DNA of 64,000 nt, from contig NZ_QKYV01000007.1 of NCBI RefSeq assembly GCF_003253545.1, forward strand, positions 62,001 to 126,000. Direction: 5' to 3'. The position numbers were made by a program, and so were the translations under genes. The DNA comes from Mesonia algae. GTDB taxonomy: Bacteria > Bacteroidota > Bacteroidia > Flavobacteriales > Flavobacteriaceae. Shown piece after piece: positions 16,679 through 25,739 of the stretch. The notes under the pieces were generated by a model. That model worked only from the letters and a program-made list of their open reading frames with translations. It did not search any database and was not told the DNA's origin. Within the stretch, counting starts at the first letter, position 1. Each line of letters starts with the position of its first letter.

Positions 16679-16686
16679 CAAAGATA
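16679..16686 (-). promoter_or_regulatory. -7 element for kdsA
   Basis: TATCTTTG on the minus strand, an exact TAnnTTTG match, 16 bp upstream of the first kdsA ATG. Confidence 0.55.
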
Positions 16687-16781
16687 ATGAAATTATTTGC
16701 TGTACACGGGAGTTACAAACTGGATTAAATTTAAAACAGATAATTTGTCTAACATTTAAATAATTTAGAAGCTTAACTTTT

Positions 16782-17639
16782 TTATTTAACAATAAGTAAA
16801 GGGCTTTTTAAACTTTCATCAAATAGTTCTTCGGTGAGACTTCCTATTAAAAGTGAAGAAATATTATTTCCTCCTTTATCTGAAATGATTACTAAGTCGG
16901 GATGATTATTTTCAATTTCTGCAGCGAATTTTTCGCTTACAGTCTTATCTTTTGCAAAAATCAATTGCCTTTCTTCTGGTGGAGTAAGTATCACTTTCTT
17001 GAAAAACCTGTCTGACTTTTGCTGAAGGTGCTTTTCAATTTTCTCAATCGCCGTATTGGTTTGAATGTAAGGAGAGAACTGCATAGGTACGTGAAAGACG
17101 TGTATAGATTTTAAATAAATATCGAATTTACCTCTATATTGTTCAACGAACTGAAAGGATTTTTTAGAATGCCCTGAAAAGTCTGTTCCTACCCATATAT
17201 TTTTCAATTCTAATTGTGCAGATTTTGGCACTGAAAGAATATTGCATTTAAGCAATCTAAGAAGTTTTGCAGAAACTACTCCGGTACCTTCTTTTGCAAC
17301 TTTGTTTCCTATAATGGTAAGGTGGATTTGATATTTATTTACCACATAATCAATCAAAGATTCTGTATTAGAATCTTCAGAAATTAATACCTCCCAACTT
17401 ATATCAGCTTTAAATTTTTCTTCAATTTTTTCATTCAGTTCATCTCCAATAAGTTGATCTAAATTTATTTCGCCGAGCTCTTTTTCGAATAATTCTGAGA
17501 TTTCATATTTTTTAATGTTATGCACAAAATAAACTTTGCTGACTTCTAATTTTTCAGCCAAAAAAGCGCTGTATTCTATTAAATGATTATCAATGGAAGA
17601 TAAGTCTAAGGCTACTAAAATATTTTTAACACTTTCCAT
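16782..17639 (-). CDS. Tandem universal stress protein (UspA family)
   Basis: A 285-residue cytoplasmic protein with two Usp domains (about 1-140 and 147-285). The first starts KNILVALDLSS and ends with a GNK...GTGVVSAKLLRLL loop; the second starts NIWVGTDFSG and ends ISDKGGNNISSLLIGSL, both resembling the G-x2-G-x9-G-S/T nucleotide-binding loop. Its ATG shares one base with the stop of the BCCT gene (TAATG), so translation is coupled. Usp proteins next to transporters may sense nucleotide and modulate them; that role here is inference. Confidence 0.88.
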   Translation of the reverse strand: MESVKNILVALDLSSIDNHLIEYSAFLAEKLEVSKVYFVHNIKKYEISELFEKELGEINLDQLIGDELNEKIEEKFKADISWEVLISEDSNTESLIDYVVNKYQIHLTIIGNKVAKEGTGVVSAKLLRLLKCNILSVPKSAQLELKNIWVGTDFSGHSKKSFQFVEQYRGKFDIYLKSIHVFHVPMQFSPYIQTNTAIEKIEKHLQQKSDRFFKKVILTPPEERQLIFAKDKTVSEKFAAEIENNHPDLVIISDKGGNNISSLLIGSLTEELFDESLKSPLLIVK

Positions 17640-19252
17640 TACGATTCTTTTTTATTTCTTCGTTCAACAATCTCTTTTACTACTCCTTCATAGTCATCCA
17701 TTTGCTTTTCAGATTTCTTCTTTTCTAATTTAATATAATCTTCTTTCAAACCTTTATAAAGTGAGTAGCACATTACTAGAAGTATGAGGGCAAAGGGCAA
17801 ACCAGTTACAATGGTTGCGGTTTGCAAAGCCTCAAGACCGCCTCCAATAAGTAGAACTGCAGCAACTGCACCTTCGGTAACTGCCCAAAATATACGTTGA
17901 CCCACTGGTGCATCTATCTTACCTCCAGATGTTAAACTGTCTATAACTAATGAACCTGAATCTGAAGAAGTGATAAAGAAACCAGCAATAAGAACAATTG
18001 CAACTATGTTAATAATCATTGAAAATGGATAATCTTCAAAAAAAACAAATAAAGCTGTAGCTATATCATCTTGTACAGCCATGACAATATTTGAGTCACC
18101 TCCTAATGCTTGTTGTATAGAAACACTTCCAAAAGCAGACATCCAAAAGAAAGTAACTAGTGATGGTACGAGTAAGACTCCAAGAATAAATTCTCTAATT
18201 GTTCTACCTTTAGAGATTCGGGCAATAAACATTCCCACAAATGGAGACCAGCCAATCCACCAACCCCAGTAAAATACTGTCCAATCATTTTGCCAACTTG
18301 TACCACTGTAAGTTTCACTCCAAGTGGAAATTTTTAAGAAATTGAAGAAATAACTTCCCGTGTTCTCTACAAAAGATCTAAAAATAAATAAAGTAGGTCC
18401 TAAAACTAATGCTAATAGTAAAAGCACAACGGCTATTCTCATGTTCCATTCGCTCAAAATTTTCACCCCCTTATCGACTCCTAAAACTACAGATGTGGTA
18501 GCAATTAAAGTTACCCCGGCAATTAATAAAACTTGAGTTAAGGTGCCATCGGAAACCCCAAACACATGATTTAATCCACTAGCTATTTGTTGAACACCAA
18601 ATCCTAATGAGGTAGCTAAACCAAAGAGAGTAGCTAAAACAGCAAAAATATCAATGATGTCTCCAATTCTTCCGTGAATTTTATCACCTAAAAAAGGGTA
18701 AAAGATAGATCGTATAGTAAGAGGAAGTCCTCGAGAATAAGTAAAATAAGATAGAGCTAATCCAACTAATGCGTAAACAGCCCAAGCATGAAAACCCCAG
18801 TGTAAAAAGGTAAAATTCATTGCTTCTTGTGCGGCTGCTACGGTATTAGGTTCGGCTGTTGGTGGATGCACAAGGTGTTTTACAGGTTCTGCAACACCAA
18901 AGAAAAGTAATCCAATTCCCATACCAGCACTAAAAAGCATAGCGAACCAAGACAAGTTTTTAAATTCTGGTTTTGCATTTTGACCGCCAATCCTGAGTTT
19001 CCCGAATTTACCTAATGCGAGATAAACTAAAAATATTAGAAACAAGTTGATGGTTAGTATAAAAAACCAGTCTGCGTTTTCAGCCACCGCATGTTGAATA
19101 TTAACAAAAGCCGTTTCTGCTTTTTTTTCGAAAATTATTGTAAGAGTAATACTGACAACTATGAAAATAACCGACGAGAAAAAAACGGGTCCATTTACAT
19201 CTAATCCAAAAATTGATTTTTTTTCGTCGCTTCGCGTAACTTTTTTAGCCAT
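17639..19252 (-). CDS. BCCT-family betaine/choline/carnitine transporter
   Basis: Inner-membrane Na+- or H+-coupled transporter for quaternary ammonium compounds, 537 residues, about 12 helices. Family motifs are clear: GMGIGLLFFGVAEPVKHL near 115, the aromatic-rich FYWGWWIGWSPFVGMF with ARISKGRTIREF, and FFITSSDSGSLVIDSL. The cytoplasmic C-terminus is short and charged. Probably imports glycine betaine for osmoprotection, but choline or carnitine is possible. It is the middle gene of an operon of barrel protein, transporter and Usp. Confidence 0.93.
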   Translation of the reverse strand: MAKKVTRSDEKKSIFGLDVNGPVFFSSVIFIVVSITLTIIFEKKAETAFVNIQHAVAENADWFFILTINLFLIFLVYLALGKFGKLRIGGQNAKPEFKNLSWFAMLFSAGMGIGLLFFGVAEPVKHLVHPPTAEPNTVAAAQEAMNFTFLHWGFHAWAVYALVGLALSYFTYSRGLPLTIRSIFYPFLGDKIHGRIGDIIDIFAVLATLFGLATSLGFGVQQIASGLNHVFGVSDGTLTQVLLIAGVTLIATTSVVLGVDKGVKILSEWNMRIAVVLLLLALVLGPTLFIFRSFVENTGSYFFNFLKISTWSETYSGTSWQNDWTVFYWGWWIGWSPFVGMFIARISKGRTIREFILGVLLVPSLVTFFWMSAFGSVSIQQALGGDSNIVMAVQDDIATALFVFFEDYPFSMIINIVAIVLIAGFFITSSDSGSLVIDSLTSGGKIDAPVGQRIFWAVTEGAVAAVLLIGGGLEALQTATIVTGLPFALILLVMCYSLYKGLKEDYIKLEKKKSEKQMDDYEGVVKEIVERRNKKES

Positions 19253-19264
19253 AAAATAATTTGA

Positions 19265-20425
19265 TTAAAAGTAGTATCCTACATTTATATTGAATCGAGC
19301 TTCCCATTTTGCTCCTGGGGTTCCTGTAGAAAAGTCGTCTACAAAATTGCCCCCCAGCCAAGAGTGATTATACCCTGCGGCATAATCAACAAAAGTAAGT
19401 AAATTTCCGGCGGTAATCTTAAAACCAACTACATTCATTATAGAAGAGTCAAATTCTTTCTTCTGTTTTTGCATCCATCCAAAATCATTATAAGCTTCAA
19501 TTTTTTCAAAAGGCCCCCAGTTAATATCAAATTTTCTAGAAGCAGATAAGGTGTAGATATTAAAATTGGTGGCGACTTCGTAGGGTACTCCATATGCGCC
19601 CATTTGTATTCTATCGTTAGGTAAACCCTCCCCATTTTTAGGGTTATGTGCTACATTGTTGAGACTTATTTTAAAATTCCATTCGTGGTAATAAACTTCA
19701 TAATGAAGAGCGAAAGCATAATGGTTTCCATTTTCTTTAGTATCTAAATTATAAAGTTGTCCAGCTTGCGCAGAAATACCTAGTCGGTGGTCTACATGAC
19801 CGCCAAATTTCCATACAAAATTACCATTTAGTTGATTAGTTTCCTTATTTCTACCCACCACATCATATGAATATCTGCTAGAATCGTGTTCTTCACCGCC
19901 AACAAATTGCATTTCCTCTGCATTTTTGAAAAATGCGAAAGCATATTCAAAAGTTTCATCTTCATGAACATACTTTAATCCCATATCATGATCGTCCTCT
20001 AAACCTACGTAATACGTAATATTAAAAAACCAGTTGTTAGAATTGTATTGCTGAATTCCGAAAGGGACGTAAACCAATCCGGCTTGTATTTGATCTTTAG
20101 GATTAAAATGGTAAGCGATCCATCCACTTTTTAAAAAACTACCTCCAAAAGCTTCAGAATAAAATCTGTATTCTGCATTTAGGGACAATTTTTTATAGGA
20201 AGCTTTAGGTTTTATGGCAATCATATCATAACCAAACTCTCCACCTTTAGCTTTTTGTTCGGCTTTCCAAGAAGAGTTGATGTAATTAAAACGTACAGCG
20301 CCATGAAGTTCTAATTTGGGTTTTTCTTTTTCCTCTTCAACTTTGTCTTGACCCAAGCTTAAAAGAGGGGCTGCAAACAAAATAATACCTAATGAAAAAG
20401 ATAAGAGATGAGTAATTTTTGACAT
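19265..20425 (-). CDS. Outer-membrane beta-barrel (porin-like) protein
   Basis: A 386-residue protein with signal peptide (LSFSLGIILFAAPLLSLGQ) and amphipathic alternating strands ending in aromatic FNINVGYYF, a typical last barrel strand. Strands such as LNAEYRFYSEAFG, IQAGLVYVPFGIQQY and FKITAGNLLTFVDYAAGY resemble phosphate-selective or OprP-like porins in flavobacteria. As first gene of the BCCT-Usp operon it probably lets the transporter's substrate cross the outer membrane (inference). It lies 12 bp upstream of the BCCT gene. Confidence 0.78.
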   Translation of the reverse strand: MSKITHLLSFSLGIILFAAPLLSLGQDKVEEEKEKPKLELHGAVRFNYINSSWKAEQKAKGGEFGYDMIAIKPKASYKKLSLNAEYRFYSEAFGGSFLKSGWIAYHFNPKDQIQAGLVYVPFGIQQYNSNNWFFNITYYVGLEDDHDMGLKYVHEDETFEYAFAFFKNAEEMQFVGGEEHDSSRYSYDVVGRNKETNQLNGNFVWKFGGHVDHRLGISAQAGQLYNLDTKENGNHYAFALHYEVYYHEWNFKISLNNVAHNPKNGEGLPNDRIQMGAYGVPYEVATNFNIYTLSASRKFDINWGPFEKIEAYNDFGWMQKQKKEFDSSIMNVVGFKITAGNLLTFVDYAAGYNHSWLGGNFVDDFSTGTPGAKWEARFNINVGYYF

Positions 20426-20653
20426 GCTATAATTGATTTTTCAGATAGGTTATCTCGAAAATTAAGTCGAAAATTATAAAAGCTGCAATATTTGGCTAAA
20501 GTTTAATATTAATTTAGAATTTATTTATACTTATGTTTATAATCACCGTACGATAATATTGTTGAATTTTTTTGTTACTTAATTTGTTGTTTCGCTTCCT
20601 TATTTATTTAACCGAAAAGTGACATTTTCTATTTAAAAATTTAAATAAGAATG

Positions 20654-20721
20654 AAGGAGGAGGGTCTATGTTGAAGCAAATGAAGATATCTCATTCAAAA
20701 CCTAATTTATCTAATACATAA
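20654..20721 (+). CDS. 17-codon ORF with strong Shine-Dalgarno, possible leader of typA
   Basis: AAGGAGGAGG (20654-20663) is followed after ideal spacing by ATG 20668 and 17 codons (MLKQMKISHSKPNLSNT) ending in TAA at 20719-20721. Shine-Dalgarno sites are rare in Bacteroidetes, which makes this one notable. The ORF lies 114 bp upstream of typA on the same strand. It could be a leader peptide, an independent tiny protein, or chance. I do not recognise the peptide. The coordinates given include the SD. Confidence 0.4.
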
Positions 20722-20803
20722 GGTTTTAATGGTAAAACTTTACGTTTATATTACCGTAGCATTATATTTTTGGGTTATAGCTTTATTATCAGAAAATTAA
20801 ACG

Positions 20804-20811
20804 TACATTTG
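20804..20811 (+). promoter_or_regulatory. -7 element for typA
   Basis: TACATTTG, an exact TAnnTTTG match, 24 bp before the typA ATG. No TTG sits at the expected -33 distance. Confidence 0.5.
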
Positions 20812-20812
20812 C

Positions 20813-20834
20813 AGCCTTTTAAAAAGGGCTTTTT
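20813..20834 (+). promoter_or_regulatory. Hairpin abutting the typA start codon
   Basis: AGCCTTTT (20813-20820) pairs with AAAGGGCT (20823-20830) and is followed by TTTT and the ATG. It looks like a small terminator or a translation-blocking stem immediately before the start codon. Confidence 0.4.
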
Positions 20835-22634
20835 ATGACAGCAATCAAAAACATTGCAATTATTGCACACGTTGACCACGGTAAAACTACTTTGGTTGAT
20901 AAAATTATGTACCACTGCCGTTTATTCCGTGAAAACGAGAATACAGGCGATCTTATTTTAGATAATAATGATCTTGAAAGAGAACGTGGTATTACTATTA
21001 CCTCTAAAAACGTATCTGTAGTATATAAGGATACAAAAATTAATATTATTGATACTCCTGGTCACGCCGATTTTGGTGGAGAGGTAGAGCGTGTTTTAAA
21101 TATGGCCGATGGTGTTCTATTGTTAGTAGATGCTTTTGAAGGTCCTATGCCACAAACTCGTTTTGTATTGCAAAAAGCGATTGACTTAGGTCTTAAGCCT
21201 TGTGTGGTTATCAATAAAGTTGATAAAGAAAACTGTACTCCAGACGAGGTACATGAAAAAGTTTTTGACTTAATGTTTGAGTTAGGAGCAGAAGAATGGC
21301 AGTTAGATTTCCCATCAGTTTACGGTTCAGCTAAAAATAATTGGATGAGTGATGATTGGAGAAATGAAACAGAAAATATTGAGCCTTTACTTGATATGGT
21401 AATGGATCATATTCCTTCTCCTAAAATTGAAGAAGGTACGACTCAAATGTTAATTACTTCTTTAGATTTCTCTTCATTTACGGGTAGAATTGCTATTGGA
21501 CGTTTACAAAGAGGAAGTTTAAAAGAAGGAATGCAAGTTTCTTTGGTGAAAAGAGATGGAAGCATTGTAAAAACTAAAATTAAAGAACTTCATACTTTTG
21601 AAGGTCTAGGAAGAAGAAAAGTAGAAGAAGTACAAGCAGGTGATATTTGTGCAATTGTAGGATTAGAAGGTTTTGAGATTGGTGATACTGTTGCCGATAT
21701 TGAAAATCCTGAAGCTCTAAAGACCATTGCGATCGATGAGCCTACAATGAGTATGTTATTTACTATTAACGATTCACCTTTCTTCGGAAAAGATGGAAAG
21801 TTTGTTACTTCTAGACATATTAAAGACCGTTTAAATAAAGAATTAGAAAAGAATTTAGCACTTCGTGTAAACGAAACAGATAGTGCCGATAAATTTTTAG
21901 TTTACGGTCGTGGAGTACTTCACTTATCAGTTTTAATTGAAACGATGAGAAGAGAAGGTTATGAACTTCAAATTGGTCAGCCACAAGTAATCATCAAGGA
22001 AATTGATGGTGTAAAGTGTGAACCAGTTGAAGAGTTGACTATAGATTTACCAGAATCTGTTTCAGGTAAAGCTGTAGAGATGGTGACCATGAGAAAAGGA
22101 GAGATGTTGAGCATGGAAGCTAAAGGTGAACGTATGGTTTGTGAATTTATTATTCCGTCAAGAGGGATTATTGGCTTACGTAACCAATTATTAACCGCTA
22201 CTGCTGGAGAAGCTATTATGGCTCACCGTTATAAAGAATACCAACCTTTAAAAGGAGGAATTCCAGAACGTTTAAATGGTTCTTTGGTTTCTATGGAAAA
22301 AGGTTCGGCAATTCCTTATTCTATTGATAAGTTACAAGATAGAGGGAAGTTCTTTGTAGATCCAGGTGAAGATATTTATGAAGGTCAGGTTATTGGTGAA
22401 AACTCTCGCCAAGATGATATGGCAGTGAATATTACTAAAACTAAGAAACTTTCTAACGTACGTTCTTCTGGAGCAGATGATAAAGCGAAAATTGTTCCTG
22501 CAATTAAGTTTAGCTTAGAAGAAGCATTAGAATACATACAAAAAGATGAATACGTAGAGGTAACGCCTAACCACTTAAGGTTAAGAAAAATTTACTTAAC
22601 GGAAAATGAGCGTAAACGTAATAAGATTATATAA
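20835..22634 (+). CDS. typA: Ribosome-associated translational GTPase TypA/BipA
   Basis: EF-G-like GTPase of 599 residues that assists large-subunit assembly and growth under stress. G1 [11 protein letters not shown] at 11-21, switch [13 protein letters not shown] near 74, NKVDKE near 128 and a SxK-type G5 follow. Domain II, the EF-G III/V-like domains and the BipA-specific C-terminal domain ([12 protein letters not shown]) are all present, so it is full length. It is a single-gene unit with its own terminator. The unusual 5' region is described separately. Confidence 0.97.
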   Translation: MTAIKNIAIIAHVDHGKTTLVDKIMYHCRLFRENENTGDLILDNNDLERERGITITSKNVSVVYKDTKINIIDTPGHADFGGEVERVLNMADGVLLLVDAFEGPMPQTRFVLQKAIDLGLKPCVVINKVDKENCTPDEVHEKVFDLMFELGAEEWQLDFPSVYGSAKNNWMSDDWRNETENIEPLLDMVMDHIPSPKIEEGTTQMLITSLDFSSFTGRIAIGRLQRGSLKEGMQVSLVKRDGSIVKTKIKELHTFEGLGRRKVEEVQAGDICAIVGLEGFEIGDTVADIENPEALKTIAIDEPTMSMLFTINDSPFFGKDGKFVTSRHIKDRLNKELEKNLALRVNETDSADKFLVYGRGVLHLSVLIETMRREGYELQIGQPQVIIKEIDGVKCEPVEELTIDLPESVSGKAVEMVTMRKGEMLSMEAKGERMVCEFIIPSRGIIGLRNQLLTATAGEAIMAHRYKEYQPLKGGIPERLNGSLVSMEKGSAIPYSIDKLQDRGKFFVDPGEDIYEGQVIGENSRQDDMAVNITKTKKLSNVRSSGADDKAKIVPAIKFSLEEALEYIQKDEYVEVTPNHLRLRKIYLTENERKRNKII

Positions 22635-22640
22635 AAATTT

Positions 22641-22676
22641 AAAAAATGGCTGTCTTTTCGACAGCCATTTTTTTTT
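22641..22676 (+). terminator. Terminator of typA
   Basis: AAATGGCTGTC / GACAGCCATTT, 11-bp arms, 5-nt loop, then a run of T. Confidence 0.92.
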
Positions 22677-22722
22677 AGTTCAGTTAATCTAAAATAGTAT
22701 CTTTATAAAGTTTAAATAATAT

Positions 22723-22730
22723 TAACTTTG
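22723..22730 (+). promoter_or_regulatory. -7 element for the secreted zincin gene
   Basis: TAACTTTG, an exact TAnnTTTG match. It overlaps an in-frame TTG at 22728, which therefore cannot be the start codon if this promoter is used. Confidence 0.5.
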
Positions 22731-22745
22731 CTAAAAAGTGTTTTT

Positions 22746-24905
22746 GTGGAAAAAATAGACGAATTTATTTATCCCCTTATTAAATATATAATTGCACTTT
22801 TATTTCTTTCATTTCCTGCCTTTTTTTTTGCTCAACAGACTGATTTTAATAATAATAAATCTTCTATATATGGCGATTCTTTTACGCCAAAAGGCGATTT
22901 AAGAGCTCTTGTAATTTATGTAAATTTTAAAGAACCAGCTTTAAATTCAGAAAGACATGAAATGACCCACTGGCCAATTGGTTCTAAATTTCCTGTTTAT
23001 TATGGGAAATCTGTAGTTGATGAAAGAACAGGAAAACTTATATGGGCTCATCAAGATCCCTCAGATTTCCAAACTAAAACTTATTTCAATAACGATATTT
23101 ACTTAAATCTTTCAGAATTCTACTATGCTATGTCTCAGGGGAAATTTCGTTTCTATGCTGAGGTTCTAAAAGACCCTATAACCAATAAGCCTATTGATAT
23201 AAATATAAATCCAAAAGGAATTACGAGTTATGGTGAAATTGTGGAAAAAGTATATCATAAAATTGCTGAAATTTTCCCACAGGATTATGATTGGTCAAGA
23301 TTCGATAATATTCAAAACAATCCAAGTTTTGAATTTAATAGTTCAGTAAGCTTCGATAATCCTCAACCTGATAACAAAATTGATTATGTTATTCTAAATT
23401 TCAGAAATGATAATCGTTGGTCACCACATCCAAACGGACAAATAAAATCAAATTGGCCTAAGGCAATTGCAGGAGCAGGAATCGAAAAAACAATTGGAAG
23501 AAATAGTCGCGGGGATATAAAAATTGGAGGAAAAAGTGGAATAAGAATATTTTTTTCTCAAGGGAAAATCTATGAAAGAATTGAACTTATTATTCACGAA
23601 ATGGCTCATACTTTTATGAATAATCCACATACTGTTATGGCCAACAAAGCTTCAGGTGATTATTACTACTATAATTACGGTTGGGGATTAATGGATTCTT
23701 TTAGCAATTTTATGCCACTAGCAAATTCGTGGGAACGTTGGTACGCCGGATGGATAAATATAACCCATGATATTAACGAAAAAAATTACGTAAAAAAGAA
23801 ACAATACCTATTAAAAGATTATTTAGAATTTGGACAAACTATGCGTATAAAACTACCAAATACGGAAAATGAATATATTTGGTTAGAAAATCATCAATTA
23901 AATAATCCTTATTACAAAAGACCAGATTTACTAGTAGATGCATTTGGCGATTCTATTATAACAAAACAAAAAGGATTAGTTGGGTTTATTGAAAAAATTG
24001 CGCCGAGCAGAGAAGAGCTGTATCCTTTTTCGAGAGGAACTAACGGAATTAAGATTATATATGGGAAGGGAAATTATGACTATACTTTTAAAGAATTAAA
24101 AGAAGAAGCTTATGCCTGGGGTTCAGAGATTTTAGATGTTAAAAAAGAAGATGTAAACGCTTACGGAGGACAACATGAGGCTAGTTTTTTTAGATATGAT
24201 TTTAATGACAATGATAAAATAGAACATGCTAAATCTGCAAATGGAGCAAGGGGAAATTATATTGATGGGTATAATATTATAGAAGTAGATGGAAAGCCTA
24301 TTTGGGGATATGTAGGTCCAAATTTAACTCTGCCTAACAAAAAACTGAGCGCATTTAGTAATCCACCATTAACAAATTTTCAAAAGTTTGACTGGCGTAA
24401 AGACAAAATGGCTCCTGTCATTTTACATTCATTATCTATACATCCTAAGAAAATGAACAACGGAATTTACCGAATTTCAATAAATTATGAAGATGGAAAA
24501 ATAGATAATGATTTTAGGATGACTGGTAATATTGTTCTCCCTGCTGGTGTAAAAATTATCCTAGAGAAAAAAAAGAAACTTAAAATAAATAAGAGTAAAA
24601 CTTATAATTCTTCAAAATCTATAAATGGAAGTTTTATAAAAAACACAAATTTTTTAGTAGAAAATGAAGGTACTTTTCAATTTAATAAAAAATCAACCAT
24701 TATTTTAAATGAAAATTCTTCTTTAATTTTTAAGAAAGGAAGTCACCTTATTTTAGAAAAAGGAGTAAAAATTATTGTGAAAAACGGAGCAACTTTAAAA
24801 ATAGAAGAAGGTGTTCTTTTTGATATTGATAAGAAAGTTGAAATTTCAATATTTGATGGATTTATAGATATACCAGACAGCATTCGTAATCTTATAAAAA
24901 TATGA
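22746..24905 (+). CDS. Secreted zinc metalloprotease-like protein (M6-like)
   Basis: About 719 residues from GTG 22746, with a signal peptide (YIIALLFLSFPAFFFAQQ). A gluzincin/metzincin-type motif HEMAHTFMN lies near residue 283, followed by GWGLMDSFSNFMPLANSWERWYAGW, as in immune-inhibitor-A (M6) peptidases where a downstream aromatic-rich segment completes the zinc site. The last ~110 residues are short repeated strands (GTFQFNKKSTIILNENSSL, LILEKGVKIIVKNGATL) that suggest a small beta-helix. No T9SS tail is present. GTG is preferred to TTG 22728, which sits in the -7 box. It stands alone. Confidence 0.7.
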   Translation: MEKIDEFIYPLIKYIIALLFLSFPAFFFAQQTDFNNNKSSIYGDSFTPKGDLRALVIYVNFKEPALNSERHEMTHWPIGSKFPVYYGKSVVDERTGKLIWAHQDPSDFQTKTYFNNDIYLNLSEFYYAMSQGKFRFYAEVLKDPITNKPIDININPKGITSYGEIVEKVYHKIAEIFPQDYDWSRFDNIQNNPSFEFNSSVSFDNPQPDNKIDYVILNFRNDNRWSPHPNGQIKSNWPKAIAGAGIEKTIGRNSRGDIKIGGKSGIRIFFSQGKIYERIELIIHEMAHTFMNNPHTVMANKASGDYYYYNYGWGLMDSFSNFMPLANSWERWYAGWINITHDINEKNYVKKKQYLLKDYLEFGQTMRIKLPNTENEYIWLENHQLNNPYYKRPDLLVDAFGDSIITKQKGLVGFIEKIAPSREELYPFSRGTNGIKIIYGKGNYDYTFKELKEEAYAWGSEILDVKKEDVNAYGGQHEASFFRYDFNDNDKIEHAKSANGARGNYIDGYNIIEVDGKPIWGYVGPNLTLPNKKLSAFSNPPLTNFQKFDWRKDKMAPVILHSLSIHPKKMNNGIYRISINYEDGKIDNDFRMTGNIVLPAGVKIILEKKKKLKINKSKTYNSSKSINGSFIKNTNFLVENEGTFQFNKKSTIILNENSSLIFKKGSHLILEKGVKIIVKNGATLKIEEGVLFDIDKKVEISIFDGFIDIPDSIRNLIKI

Positions 24906-25004
24906 CCGCAGTTTTATTATAATTATACCGTTATAATTTAAAAATTAATACTTTTTGCTTACACTTATACCATGCTCATGTATCTTTGGGTATAAATTTA
25001 CCTT

Positions 25005-25739
25005 ATGCCTCAACAGAAAGTTTTATTTATTATTCCTGTATACAACGAAGCAAAGAGAATTGCGGTAGGGGCTTATCAACAAGCTTTTGTTTTCTATAAA
25101 AATATTGACTTCGTTTTTATAAACGATGCCAGTACTGATAAAACGCAAGAAATTATTGAAGGTTTAGCAAATGTATATCCAAATGTATTTTGTATAAAAA
25201 ATAATATTAATAAAGGGAAAGCAGAAAGCATAAGAAAAGGAGTTTTAGAATTTTTATCTGATACTTATATTTATGTAGGATATTTAGACGCAGATTTAGC
25301 TACTCCTTTTAAAGAAATGGTAAGGCTTTTAAATTATGCAACGGAGAATCCCCATAAAAAAATCGTAATGGGAGCACGTATAAAACTTATAGGGAATAAG
25401 GTAAATCGCTCGTTATCGAGACATTATTTTGGGAGGATTTTCGCTACTATTGTAAGTCAAATTGTCTTAAAGACTCCAGTTTACGATACTCAGTGCGGGG
25501 CAAAAATATTAGAAGTGGATTTAGCTAAAAAATTATTTAAAGATCCTTTTTATACTAAATGGCTATTTGATGTAGAACTTTTACTTCGTTTTCAAAAAAA
25601 AGATATCCAATTTGCTAATAAAATTGTGGAAATTCCTTTAAATGTTTGGGAAGAAAAAGGAAACTCAAAAATTAAAGCATATGATTTCTTTTTGATTCCT
25701 TTTCAAATAATAAAATTATATGTTAACTATCAAAGATAG
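25005..25739 (+). CDS. Glycosyltransferase family 2, polyprenol-phosphate sugar type
   Basis: A 244-residue GT-A enzyme without membrane helices. VLFIIPVYNEAKR opens the fold, FINDASTDKT and YLDADLATP (the DxD metal site near residue 95) follow, and YDTQCGAKILE with WLFDVELLLR is the signature of dolichyl/undecaprenyl-phosphate glycosyltransferases. It probably transfers a sugar from a nucleotide donor to a lipid phosphate, used by a GT-C enzyme outside the membrane. The next gene is exactly such a GT-C candidate and overlaps by 20 bp, which strengthens the assignment. Confidence 0.87.
   Translation: MPQQKVLFIIPVYNEAKRIAVGAYQQAFVFYKNIDFVFINDASTDKTQEIIEGLANVYPNVFCIKNNINKGKAESIRKGVLEFLSDTYIYVGYLDADLATPFKEMVRLLNYATENPHKKIVMGARIKLIGNKVNRSLSRHYFGRIFATIVSQIVLKTPVYDTQCGAKILEVDLAKKLFKDPFYTKWLFDVELLLRFQKKDIQFANKIVEIPLNVWEEKGNSKIKAYDFFLIPFQIIKLYVNYQR

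Larger units (their letters stand above)
20426..20834. other. 409-bp intergenic region between the porin operon and typA
   Basis: AT-rich divergent regulatory region. It holds a short plus-strand ORF with a strong Shine-Dalgarno (20668-20721), the -7 box TACATTTG for typA at 20804-20811, and a hairpin abutting the typA ATG. No exact TAnnTTTG is seen for the minus-strand porin gene. Confidence 0.6.
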
